The notes below the pieces were generated by a model. That model was not told the origin of the DNA. It ran no database searches and worked only from the letters and a program-made list of their open reading frames with translations. Shown in pieces: positions 46,449 to 56,726 of a DNA stretch of 64,000 nt (the first letter of the stretch is position 1; each line of letters starts with the position of its first letter). The DNA is from Panax quinquefolius. Taxonomy: Eukaryota > Streptophyta > Magnoliopsida > Apiales > Araliaceae. The DNA is taken from assembly GCA_020205615.1 (NCBI GenBank), contig CM035152.1, forward strand, positions 112,400,111 through 112,464,110, in the 5' to 3' direction. A program made the position numbers and the translations under genes.

Positions 46449-46600
46449 AAATCCCAGACCCCCGCCCGGCGTGGGTGTTACACTTGAAAAGCCCGCCCCG
46501 GTGGGCATGGCTACTGCTATCTGACTTTGGGGACCCCCGCCCCGATGGGGATTATAGTGCTTAGAGGGCCGACTGGTGGGTATGCTTATCGTCATGTCAA
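46449..46600. repeat. GC-rich hairpin repeats upstream of ORF2
   Basis: Units such as AAGCCCGCCCCGGTGGGC and GACCCCCGCCCCGATGGGG resemble the LTR repeats at 43122-43222 and lie at the place of the 12050-12245 repeats in the Athila-like element. Confidence 0.8.
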
Positions 46601-46943
46601 AAATCAGGATACCCTCACCTACGGGGTTTAAAAAAAGGGCTTGCTTTTGACGGGCATGGTTACTGCCAAGCTCTCCTATTTTCTCACTTTTGCTTCATAC
46701 TGACCCACTCACTATCCTTTTTTTTCCATCCTGCAAGACATGCAACTTATGAATTAGTGTATTGTTAATAACATAGAGCATTATGGAGAGATTAACAAGA
46801 CTTATATTATAAAATACTACCTAACAACTTAATAAAACTATATTCTAACAATTATGAATGAAAATACAAAAAATAAACTAAAGATTGGGTTGCCTCCCAA
46901 TTAGCTCTTGATTTTAAGTAATTCAGCCTGACTACTTCCTGTT

Positions 46944-47684
46944 TCATCCCGGATCGATTGGGTTAATTGTGGCCTGATGATTATTTATCGCGCAACACCA
47001 ATATTCTTGTATTGTATGCCCGTTCACTTGCAACTTGGATAATGGATTAGACTTTCTATCCTCAATTAAAGCCTTAAGACCACTATCCTCTTTGTAATCC
47101 TTGAACTTGACACGTGTAGATTTCTCGAGCAGTTCACACTCTTCCTTGTCAGTCGGGATTGGGATTTCCTTGAACACCTTTACCTTAACTACTTGATCAA
47201 ACACTTTTATAATCAGTTCTCCATTAGGCACATCAATCAGTGTTCGTCCAGTCGCCAGGAATGGTCGTCCCAAGATGATAGGGATGTTTTTATCTTCTCC
47301 AAAATCTAGTACCACAAAATCGGCTGGAAAGATTAGTGAATCAACTTTGACCAATACTTCTTCAACTATTCCTAAAGGGTATGTTATTGATCTATCAGCT
47401 AGTTGTAGACTAATATTGGTTGGTTTTGTGTCCTTTAACCCCAGCTTTTGGTAAATGGACAGTGGCATAAGATTTATACTCGTTCCTAAATCGCATAGAG
47501 CTCTTCCCACATCTTGATTGCCAATTGCACAAGGAATTGTAAAACTTCCCGGATCTTTCAATTTAAAAGGGAGCTTTTTTTGTAGTATTGCACTGCATTC
47601 CTCGGTTAACGCCGTTGTTTTGAAATCCTGGAGCTTACATTTTTTCGAAAGTATGTCCTTCATGAACTTCATGTAACGCAACAT
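46944..47684 (-). pseudogene. Athila-type aspartic protease
   Basis: Continues the gag frame. The translation has FTIPCAIGNQDVGRALCDLG, TSINLMPLSIYQKLGL and IILGRPFLATGRTLIDV. CDLGTS is the Athila form of the retropepsin active site (DLG in place of DTG or DSG), and ILGRPFL is the second conserved segment. It would cut the gag polyprotein. 246 codons are open, ending NPIDPG and a stop; where reverse transcriptase should follow, the element goes straight into the ORF2 spacer. Confidence 0.9.
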
Positions 47685-47687
47685 CTT

Positions 47688-49028
47688 CTAAAGTGCTTCA
47701 GCAAATGGAATATTAATGTGTAACTGTTTGAATATATCCATAAACCTCGAAAATTGGTTCTTTAACTTCTTATTTTCTAACCTTGAAGGAAAGGGTGCAG
47801 GTGGTGTAGCTTTAAGTTGTTTCTCTTCTTTTGCTTTTTGCACCACTTTTGCTGTACATTTCTTCTCTAATTCCTTCCCTTCATCCTCACATTCATCTCC
47901 TGCACTAGCTTTCTTATCCCAGTTAGAAACCAACTCCTTACTGCTTCTAAGCATAATAGCATTACACTTCTCATGAGTTCCCTTTAGAATTCTTCTGGTG
48001 TCTCTTGGTAGGGTCCCTTGTGACCTGTTATTTAATGCTAAGGCAATTTTCCCCATCTAATTTTCCAAGTTCTTGATGGCCATTGCTTGATTTTTCATTG
48101 CTGCCTCATTGCTGGTTATGTACTTCAACACCATCTCCTCGAAATCTAATTTTCTTTCCTGATGTTGAACCGGTTGTTGGTGATTCTGAAAACCTGGGGG
48201 ATATGATGGTCGTGGAGCTTGATGTTGCTGGTTGTTGCTCCATGAAAAATTCGAATGATTCTTATTCCCTTGATTGTATGTATTCTGGTATGTAGTCTGT
48301 GGAGTTCTGTTATAGTGGCCCACAAACTGCACAGATGCTGGATTAATCACACATTGATCCGTTGGGTGCTCTCCCACGCCCAATTCACATATAACTGCCA
48401 CTTGCTGTGCTTGTTATGCCTGTACCCCTATCAGAGAATCCAACTTCTTTGAAAGTGCAGAAATATGTGCTTGTATAGCTGTCACTCCATCCACTTCTAA
48501 CACCCCAGCTACCTTTGCCTATGTCATTCTAGCTGTGGGCCACTGATAGTTATTCGCCGCCATGGTTTCAATCAAATCGTAAGCTTCCTCGTAACTCCTT
48601 GCCATGAATGTTCCGCCCGACACTGCATCAATACTCATTCTGAGATTCCCATGTAGTCCGTTGTAAAAGGTGTTCATTTGCAGCCACTTGGGTAATCCAT
48701 GATGTGGGCATTTTCTGAGCAACTCTTTGTATCTCTCCCATGCCTCATATAACGACTCCCCATGTTGATGCTCAAACATCGTTATCTCGTTCCTCATCTT
48801 TGCAAGTTTTCCCGGTGGGAAGAATTTGGCGAGGAATTTCTGAGCTAAATCTTCCCACGTAGTGATTGATCCCGGTGGTAGAGAGTGTAACCAACTCTTC
48901 GCCTTGTAACGTAGAGTGAATGGGAACAAGCGAAGTCTCACCGCATCATCTGACACCCCATTATACCTAAAGGTGTAGCAAATCTCCAGAAAGCTGACTA
49001 AATGTTCATTCAGATTTTCATTTGCCAA
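47688..49028 (-). pseudogene. Athila-type gag, four in-frame stops
   Basis: All parts are in the same frame as the protease. The capsid-like segment runs from FRYNGVSDDAVRLRLFPFTL through AKSWLHSLPPGSITTWEDL and FPPGKLAKMRNEI to the LIETMAANNYQW end, a typical retrotransposon gag region. A Q/N/P-rich part and a lysine-rich linker lead to the protease. Stops at about 48516, 48411, 48054 and 47685 interrupt it. Comparison with related gag sequence suggests at least one arose from a CAG codon. No CCHC knuckle is seen, as is usual in Athila gag. Confidence 0.88.
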
Positions 49029-49058
49029 TCCCCCAAACTGAACTGAATTCTAAATCAT

Positions 49059-49330
49059 TTGAATTGTCCCAGGCTTGATTTCAAATGTGTTAGCAGCTAT
49101 TATTATGGCCTGGTGATGCTCGATCATCGAGCTCACCACCTTGGGTGTATAAGTCCTTTAATGCTTTTCGATCTTCTACGCCATTTCCTCTTCTTTTTCT
49201 CGGATGTCGTCAAAATTTCTTGCCTCGTTTCCTTAATCAACTTACTTAACCTCTGAAACCTTTTCTCGATGTCCTCCTGAAAAGGCAGCAAGTCTGGATT
49301 TTTGGACCGAGTTTGCATAAACTGCAACAA
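49059..49330 (-). pseudogene. gag N-terminal part, shifted frame
   Basis: MLQFMQTRSKNPDLLPFQED followed by KRFQRLSKLIKETRQEI, then, after a frameshift near 49130, MIEHHQAIIIAANTFEIKPG, which leads into the capsid region. Helical, charged N-terminus. The start shown is simply the first ATG after the primer site. Confidence 0.7.
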
Positions 49331-49430
49331 ACACCTGAAATAGGAGGAACAAAAAAAAATAAAAATGTTTAAGTAAAACTGGATTAATTAAACTGATATT
49401 GTAAGAATATTAAGATCTATACTAAATTGG

Positions 49431-49448
49431 CCCCCGGCAACGGCACCA
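49431..49448 (-). other. Primer-binding site, tRNA-Asp type
   Basis: The minus strand reads TTGGTGCCGTTGCCGGGG, close to TGGCGCCGTTGCCGGGGA, the site used by Athila-type elements. It lies six bases inside the 5' LTR. Confidence 0.85.
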
Positions 49449-49454
49449 AAAACT

Positions 49455-50881
49455 TATTAGGTAAAATCAATATATGCAATACACGCAAGTATGTGTGGTC
49501 AACAAGTAATAAAGTGATGAGTAGAGTATTGTTCCCACAGAGATCAACTAGCAATAATCTTAACTTACAATTACCAATTTTCTATTAATCCTAATTTTAT
49601 TAAACTATTCAACTCAATAATTATAATTAAAAATTCTAAATTAAAGAATAATTGAACTACCACAAAACAATCACAAATATCAAAATCTAGAATTTCAAAC
49701 AATTAATAAAGAATTAGACTTATGGTTTCACTTTAAGCTTCACTCTAATTTTAACACCTTTATTCCTATTCAAATCACTATTCAAGTTTATTAATCAAGA
49801 ACACGAACGTAGTATTAACCACCTCTCGATGCACTAATACCGTATTAACTTAAATCCACAATTAAGATAAAACAAGTTAAACACCTTAATCAACTAACTC
49901 ACTATATCTCTATGTGAATTACAATTAAAGACGGTTTAAGAATAAGTTCTCTATCTAATTACATGTGATGTCAAACATATCTCTACCTTAACATTCATCA
50001 AGATTCTGCTACTCACAAAATTCATGAACACGTGCTATATTAACTAAGTCTAGATTTGAATATCCTCTCTCGATTCCATACAAATCCACAAAGAATTATT
50101 GATTAGGAAATTCATAAATTCAAGCTCAAATCAATATAGATAAACTGGAAATAGATTATTGAAATAGAAATCAAAGTTACAAAATCATCGATTCACTCAA
50201 AGATCCATCATAAGCCTAAAAAATGAATTAGTTCATTATAAACGAAATAAACACTAAAAAAATCATAGAAAACATTCTTTCAATTACAAATAATAGCCTA
50301 AGAAGAAGAATATTGAAAAACACCTTTCATGTAGCCTAAAATTACAATCGTCTCGAAAATCTCCACAAAATACTCCTCCTATGCTTGTTGAGAAAAACTG
50401 AGATTAATCTTTGTAATGTGTCTTGTGTGTTGTTGAATTCATTGTTAATTTAGTAGTAGATGTCCAACACACAAGTCCCAGCCGAAATTCCATCTCTTTA
50501 GAGTTCCATTGCCATGCAATAAGCTAGAATCCATGCACAGAAAGAGTTTCAAGCTTAACAAAAGACTGTAAAATTTGACACCCCCCCGCCCTGGTGGGTG
50601 TTCATGAGTAAAACAAGCCCGCCCCGGTGGGCTACCTTTCTGCCAACTTGTTGATGAAGGCCCCCCCGCCCCGGCGGAGGTATATAGCACAAACAAGCCC
50701 GCCCCGTCGGGACTCTATTCTGCTAATTAATTTGCTACACTTCATGATTTCTTCCAAACTTGCACCAATTGACTCCATATCATACCGAATAACTCCAAAT
50801 ACACATTAAACACCACAACAACCATCCTACATATAAAATAACATAAAACAAGTGAAAAAGAACATGAACACAAGAAATGAG
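49455..50881 (-). mobile_element. 5' LTR of Athila derivative, end truncated
   Basis: Matches 41997-43407 until CACAAGAAATGAG at 50881, then switches to Tat reverse transcriptase. The last 64 bp of the complete LTR (to CCACTTATCA) are missing. GC-rich hairpin repeats at 50577-50716 include one unit, CAAGCCCGCCCCGTCGGGAC, not in the other LTR. Confidence 0.9.
50577..50716. repeat. GC-rich hairpin repeats in LTR
   Basis: Four to five units (GCCCGCCCCGGTGGGC, CCGCCCCGGCGG and others). The unit number differs from the other LTR of the same element, so the array changes length by unequal exchange or slippage. Confidence 0.85.
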
Positions 50882-51513
50882 AAAGCGTTATTCAGATCCC
50901 GGTAATCCACACAAACTTACACCTTTCCTCCCGGTTTAGGCACGAGGACTATGTTGGATAGCCATTCAGGGTATGTGGACACCATGATGATGCATGCTTG
51001 AAATTTTTTCACAATTTCTTCTTTAACCTTTAAACTCCACTCAGGTTTTAATTGCCTAAGCTTTTGCCTGACTGGCTTGAATCCCTCTTTAATGGGAAGG
51101 CGATGGATGAAGATGTCAGTGCACAAACCCACCATGTATTAGTGAGACCATGAAAACACATCCTGGAATTGGGTTAATAGTACAACCATATCATTCCTTT
51201 GGTTTAGAGTGAGGTTCGTTCGAATCTGGATTAGCTTAGGGTTTTCTAAGGTTCTGAGGTTGACAGAGGTGGTTTGATCAAGATTTGGTTTGGTTTTATC
51301 CTCGAACCATTCCTTGATCTCCTGAGGTATCTCAGCGTCTTCTTGTATTTCCATCAAGTTTGAGTTTAACTTTTCATCAAAGTTACAATCCTTGTGGAGA
51401 AAAGGCACCTCATCAGCAAGTATAGGCGCATCTAAATTTAGAGTCCTGAAACAAAATATGCTTTCACTTAATATATGAAACTGTTCAATCATGCAAAATG
51501 TTAGCATGTACAA
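50882..51513 (-). pseudogene. Tat-like reverse transcriptase, N-terminal part
   Basis: The minus strand gives FEDKTKPNLDQT, LLTQFQDVFSWSH, IHRLPIKEGFKPVRQKLRQL, YPEWLSNIVLVPKPGGKV and VCVDYRDLN, the start of the polymerase domain. Three stops interrupt it (after FSWSH, after GGKV, and near the junction). It ends where the Athila derivative inserted; the rest is at 41632-41996. Confidence 0.9.
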
Positions 51514-52335
51514 ACAAAATAACTGCTAATAATGTGCAGAAAAGTATGCAGTTAAAGCTATCTACAGGGCAGAGGGAGTTTCTGCCCTTTTACCCTTGTC
51601 AACAAATGCAAGGAGTGATGCTCTAATTGTCAAGGGTGAAATCCTGCTGGATGGCAGTGATGAAAGGGTTGTCATTGTCCTCCTTCTCCTGAATAATGAC
51701 TATAATTTCGGGACAATCATTTTCTAGAGTGTATCTATTTGTGTGCTCATTATAGAAAATGATGCGTAGGTGAGACAATCTCTTGGCGATGTCTTGTTTA
51801 CGTCTCCGTCCCTTTCTTCCACTTCTGGATCAAGAATTAAGACCTTTTTTGCTTGAACCAGTATTGGTTTGGGAAATAACATAGCCATTACGTGGGCAGG
51901 AACCTTTACTGGAGACCGTACAGGCTCAGGATCTATAGGGTGAGATAATCGCCGTGTGGCTGAAGATGAAGGAATCTATTTATGCTTGTGAGGATTCCTG
52001 TGACTGGAGCTAGTAGAATAGCCTAATCCAACTGTCCCTGTTTGACAGAGAACTTGAATTGGGCGCTGAATTCCCTGATGATCTTTTCCCAACCCTTGTC
52101 CAGGTTGATAAACCAATGATATAATCTCTTGAGTGGCCGTCATTACATTTGCAGAAATTTTGGGTATGAGAGGTGGCGCCTCAATAGGATGGTAGTGAGT
52201 GTTGCTCACCTCCAAGGCATGGAAACTGACCAGCTTACCTTCTGAATTGAAGCTGATGAGTGGCATGTCACCTTTTTTAGGACATTTGGCTCAGACATTG
52301 ACAGTGATTAGGCTATTGTTGATAATGTACTTGAG
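51514..52335 (-). pseudogene. Protease-RT linker with G-patch-like motif
   Basis: Same frame as protease and RT. The stretch at 51976-52266 includes GQGLGKDHQGIQRPIQ and VGLGY, a G-patch-like glycine motif found between protease and RT in Tat-lineage elements. The remainder is charged linker with stops. G-patch motifs bind RNA or RNA helicases; the role here is inference. Confidence 0.7.
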
Positions 52336-53013
52336 TTACTGATGAAGGGTGGAAGGGACGACTCTAGACATATGAATCCACGGTCTTCCCAAAAGCAAGT
52401 TGTATCCTGTGGCGATTTTGAGCACATGAAAGGATACACTGAATGTATGTGGACCAATCTCCAAAGGTAATTCAATCTCCCCAACAGCATTTCGTTGGGA
52501 TCCATCAAAAGCTTTGATAAATGTATGGCTACTTTTGATCCTCTTGGGATTGATATTTATGTTCTCCAAACTGGCATAAGGACAGATATTCAAAGATGAC
52601 CGACCATCTATCATAACTCCTCCCACCATGTATCCAGAGGACATAACCGCTATGTGCAACGGCTTGCAATGACCAGTCCCCTCGGGAGGTATATCTTCAT
52701 TAGTGAAAGATATCACATTGTTGTTAAAAATGTGATCAACCAACTTTTGGAATTTTTCCACATCCACTGATTTTGGCAAATGGGCTTCTTCTAAGACCCT
52801 TAGCAAGATCTTCCTATGATCGTCAAAAGAGAAAACTAAGTCCAATATAGAAATTTGTTGTGGAGCTTCTCTCAAGCTTAAAACTATATTGGCTTCATTA
52901 TGGCCCATAGTACGGAGGAATTCTTCAATGTTCTCCGTGGGAACTTTCCCCTTTGATTTGATGGTAGGCTTCATCACCCATTGGGGAAGATACAATGGAT
53001 TATCTTTCAACAC
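52336..53013 (-). pseudogene. Tat-like aspartic protease
   Basis: A 225-codon open stretch. Active-site region VMIDGRSSLNICPYASL, then FDGSQRNAVGEIELPLEIG and NLLLGRPWIHMSRVVPSTL. The usual D-(G/D/N)-G-S motif reads D-G-R-S here, so one expected glycine is arginine and activity is doubtful. The N-terminal part (GKVPTENIEEFLRTMG) matches the linker between gag and protease in this lineage. A stop follows STLHQ-region sequence at 52336. Confidence 0.88.
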
Positions 53014-53100
53014 TGTAGTAGTTAGGTGTGATATAGATCCTTCAGCCTATCCATAATTCCATGGTACTTTTTGTAGCCTGACAACAGGATATTGTGTTCT

Positions 53101-54350
53101 TTATGGCAAGAGAATTGGCTTTGGTCCAGCCACTTTGAAAGGATTATCAACACCCTTGAGTTGAGTTGCTTGTATTGTAAGTGGTCTGGTAGCTAAATCT
53201 TCCTCAACGGGTATAACTGCTACGACGTTCTTCCATTTTGTAGGACATGTGTTCCCACTATTGAGTAACAAAGTGTCGTCATCTGCCATCTGCAGGACAC
53301 CGCTGTCAATTAAATTCTGAATGAGATGGCGTAGTGCCAAGCATTTTTCTATGTTGTGAACGAGAGAATGGGAGTGATACTGACATACTCTATTAGAATT
53401 GAACTATCTTGAACGGGGATTGATTAGAGGTAGAAGGGATGTAATTCTTCCTTCATTGATCTGCATCTGAAATATCTCCTCCATAGGTTGGCCCAGGTAT
53501 GTAAATTCCCTCTTATTGGAAAAATCCCGACGGGCTTTGGCACTTGCTCTTTTTGCAACTTTATCCTCCAGTGTTTCACTTTCTGAAGGCGATGATGGAG
53601 TATTCATAACAAAAGAGACTAGCATACTCCTGACTTACTAATTGGCGTGTGACTTGGTACCAATAGATCACCAGTTCTGCCAATTGCTCTACTTGCTTAC
53701 AAAGAGCTTTCATCTTTCATTCCATTATAAACTGGAACTGTGCGTAATCCCATTTGTCGGCACCGTCCTTGCTGGTATGGGAAGATTCAACAATTTAATT
53801 GGAACTCTGTCCATTGCTCTAATTAATCATATTAACATCCTCTTCTTTGTGTTGAGGAAGAGGGTTATCTTGCACATGAGGTTGGTCGGGTTTAGTCACC
53901 ACGATCTCCCTCTTGTCAGTTAAATCTTGGATCTTGTGTTTCAAGGACCAGCAATCCTGAGTATCATGTCCTGGAGCTCCAGCATTATAGGCACACTTCC
54001 GGGTAGCATTAAAACCCTTCCCATTCGGGTTGGCTGGTGGAAGAAGATGCGTAATTTTCTTATGAGTTGTTAGAAGATTGAGAATATTCTTGAGTGAGTC
54101 CCCTAAGGGTGTGAACACTCGGTTGCATCGAACTTCTCCACTCTTAAGCAATGGAGGGTTTGAAGACTGTGCTTGAACGAGGGAGTAATTTCTCCTTTGG
54201 ATAGGCAAGTTATGACTACCTTTTTGACCTTGTAGTATCAAGGAAACATCCTCCTCTTTCTTCTTATGGACCCTCTGGGGGTTGTTACCATAAGTTCCGG
54301 ACTAGATGTGCTCAACAACAGCTTTTAGAGCGGCTAGGTCTTGGATCTTT
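53101..54350 (-). pseudogene. Tat-like gag, C-terminal part with duplicated knuckle region
   Basis: Two similar blocks lie in tandem. The first (about 54130-53900) has FTPLGDSLKNIL, KITHLLPPANP and CAYNAGAPGHDTQDC with LKHKIQDL. The second (about 53530-53270) has FTYLGQPMEEIF, RITSLLPLINP and CQYHSHSLVHNIEKC with LRHLIQNL. Cysteine-histidine motifs of this form near GHDT are usual in Tat gag. The stretch between blocks and after them has stops and a frame change (near 53640). The N-terminal gag is beyond LTR B, which begins at 54351. Confidence 0.82.
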
Positions 54351-56541
54351 TGTGACACCCCCAAATGCAGGTACTTGAAACACGAATTCTGTGTTTCATG
54401 ATACCATTTTTTGAGCGGAATAATAATAATATTGTCATAAATATCAACTTAATTTACATATCAGAGTTGTCTAAATCCCAGGTACGTGACCTTAAAACAT
54501 TTCATTACATGATAGATACTAAATATTATCATCTTATATAAGTCTAGCTATTACATAAGATAACACAAACTTATACTGTCAGCTTCCCTTTCCCTTTGTT
54601 CTTAGCATAGCCCTTTGGCTGATCATACTTAACTGAAAACGTTTAAATTAAGCAAGAATGAGCATTTGAGTGCCTAGCAGGTAATAGTAAACAATAAACA
54701 TTAGCTGAAAGGATTAAATGTTTTCTTTGAGTGACACTTCTACAACGAAGCAATAGTTGTGAAGTAACTGAAACAATTCTAATCAACATAACAATTCTAT
54801 TTCAAATTTTTGAAACTATGTACTGACTATAAATGAAGATTAGTTGATATACTATGAACATTATTTTTCATTTTCGCTAAGGTTTAGCAGAACTTCATCC
54901 GCAAACCGTCATAACTTACGGACACGAGGGTGATCTACCTAATGTGTCATGTATTGATCAATACTACATATAAGAACAATATTTTCGTTGAACACATCCG
55001 CCTTAGGCGCATAAAAGTTTCCCAGATTCGGGATGTTCATACTTAGTCGGGAATTCAAACCAAAACAATTCAGTTGGATACAATAAAGTTGTATCATGTT
55101 CAACGATATTTCTAAATCTGTGTCTAGCCGAGTCAAGTAGCTTAGACGACCTTTAATTAATATATACATACAAATAATCAATAGGTATGTATTAACATGT
55201 GATTAAATATAATGATTATCTAAGTGGGGACACTTGTATAACCATATTTAGAGATTAACAAATAGAATAAATATCTGGATTATACAATAATATTGTGTTG
55301 TTAAACAATGATCGGATAATTTAAGAACTTGTATGAATACAAATGATTGGATACATAATTGATAACAATAGAGTTAATAATCTGGCATAACGATAATATA
55401 ATTCTGAAACTTTCTTACTCATGTCCATTACATAAAGTAAATGCAAAGGTTAGGATGCTTGCTCAATAATAATTGGAGTAAGTTTAGGAAACTTGCTTAT
55501 GATATGCGTTAAATAAAATAATGCAAGGGTTTAGGATACTTGTACAATGTAAAAGATAGTTTAGATACTTGCCTGGTTTGCTGCTTACAATACGCAACTT
55601 AGTTTTATCTTTTATACCAAAACCTATCATTAATAAGATCATTATGTCGATTAGAATAACATATCATAACACACAGTACTGCTATTTGCAGTCAGCACAT
55701 AACCTAGGCACATTGTCACATAGGTTTAACAGTCATTGGGTCACAAACAAACATGTATACAGACAATTTATCTAAATTCAGATCAATTTTCGAAACATGT
55801 CGGTGTACCAACAGCCTTATTGTAACGCCCGAGAAAATCGGATTTTTATGACAATTAAATTTTTATTTGATTATGTGAATTAAATGAATTTAATTGATTT
55901 ATTATGTGAGTAAGCTATGTGAAGGTCGTTCTATGACCTAGAATGTGTTTATATGGTTAGTAATCTGGCTACGTGCTAGAATTAATTTTTTATAAATGTT
56001 TTCCGAGAAATTTCCGTAAAAACACTATTCATCTGTTTCTGTTCAGGGAATTATGTTAAAATTTTGAGAAATACGTAATGATAGAATATCGAGATAAGAT
56101 GAAATATCTGATAATATTTTATTTATGGAAAACGGAGTTTTTGCCTGCGGACATAAAACCTAAGGGTTGAGTATATTAATTTTCGAGAAGGAAATGAAAT
56201 GTGTAGAAGAATTTTGTTATTGTTAGAGCTTGTGTTATACAAGTATGATGCTATTTAGTATATATGTATAATAAGATGAGTCAATACGAAGTACAATACG
56301 ATTACCATTCGAGTATTAAACGGAGAGAACACGTGAATTGTACGTATAGGATACGATTTGTATTATAGAATTAAGTTAAGACTTAATGTTAATTCATTTG
56401 GGTTGGATTATAATTAGTCCAATTATTTGAATGAGCAAGCCCAAGGGAATTAATGGGTTAAGCCCAAGTCAAAGTCCAAGGTTAAATTAGTTAAGCCCAA
56501 TTTATGAAAATCGAACCGTGGGTCGAACCGTGGGTCACCGA

Positions 56542-56661
56542 ATGGGTAAAACCCATGGGGTAACCCATGGGGATGACCCATGGGCATGGGTGGGCCGGCC
56601 CCCTTGGTCTGCAAGCCAAGATTAATGCTTGGTCACCAAGCATTTTACTTGGTGACCAAGT
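56542..56661. repeat. Cluster of palindromes upstream of TATA box
   Basis: ATGGGTAAAACCCAT, three CCCATGGG octamers (56552, 56564, 56577), a 9-bp-arm hairpin AATGCTTGG-TCA-CCAAGCATT (56624-56644) and ACTTGGTGACCAAGT (56647-56661) lie within 120 bp. Confidence 0.85.
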
Positions 56662-56716
56662 GTGAATAGTAAGGGGTGGGGAGTGTAATGTCCATATTGC
56701 CCTCCATTCTATTTTC

Positions 56717-56726
56717 TATAAATAGG
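56717..56726 (+). promoter_or_regulatory. Probable solo-LTR TATA box
   Basis: CTATAAATAGGAAGC lies about 900 bp into the solo LTR and downstream of the palindrome cluster, in the usual U3 position. Confidence 0.6.

Larger units (their letters stand above)
46015..46943 (-). other. Spacer between protease and ORF2
   Basis: Non-coding. Contains a GC-rich repeat (46449-46600), a TATA-like box (46275-46287) and, next to the protease end, the GGGAGGCAACCCAA block. It aligns with the pol-to-ORF2 spacer of the Athila-like element (11758 onward): both read GTAGTCAGG followed by about 30 bases and then GGGAGGCAA. Confidence 0.75.
41997..50881 (-). mobile_element. Non-autonomous Athila derivative (gag-protease + ORF2)
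   Basis: Complete layout on the minus strand: 5' LTR 49455-50881, tRNA-Asp primer site 49431-49448, gag 47688-49330, protease 46944-47684, GC-rich spacer, ORF2 44801-46014, polypurine tract and 3' LTR 41997-43407. There is no RT, RNase H or integrase between protease and ORF2, so it would depend on a full Athila for copying. It sits inside the Tat reverse transcriptase. About 64 bp of its 5' LTR end and about 80 bp of adjacent RT are missing, so no target duplication remains. Confidence 0.9.
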
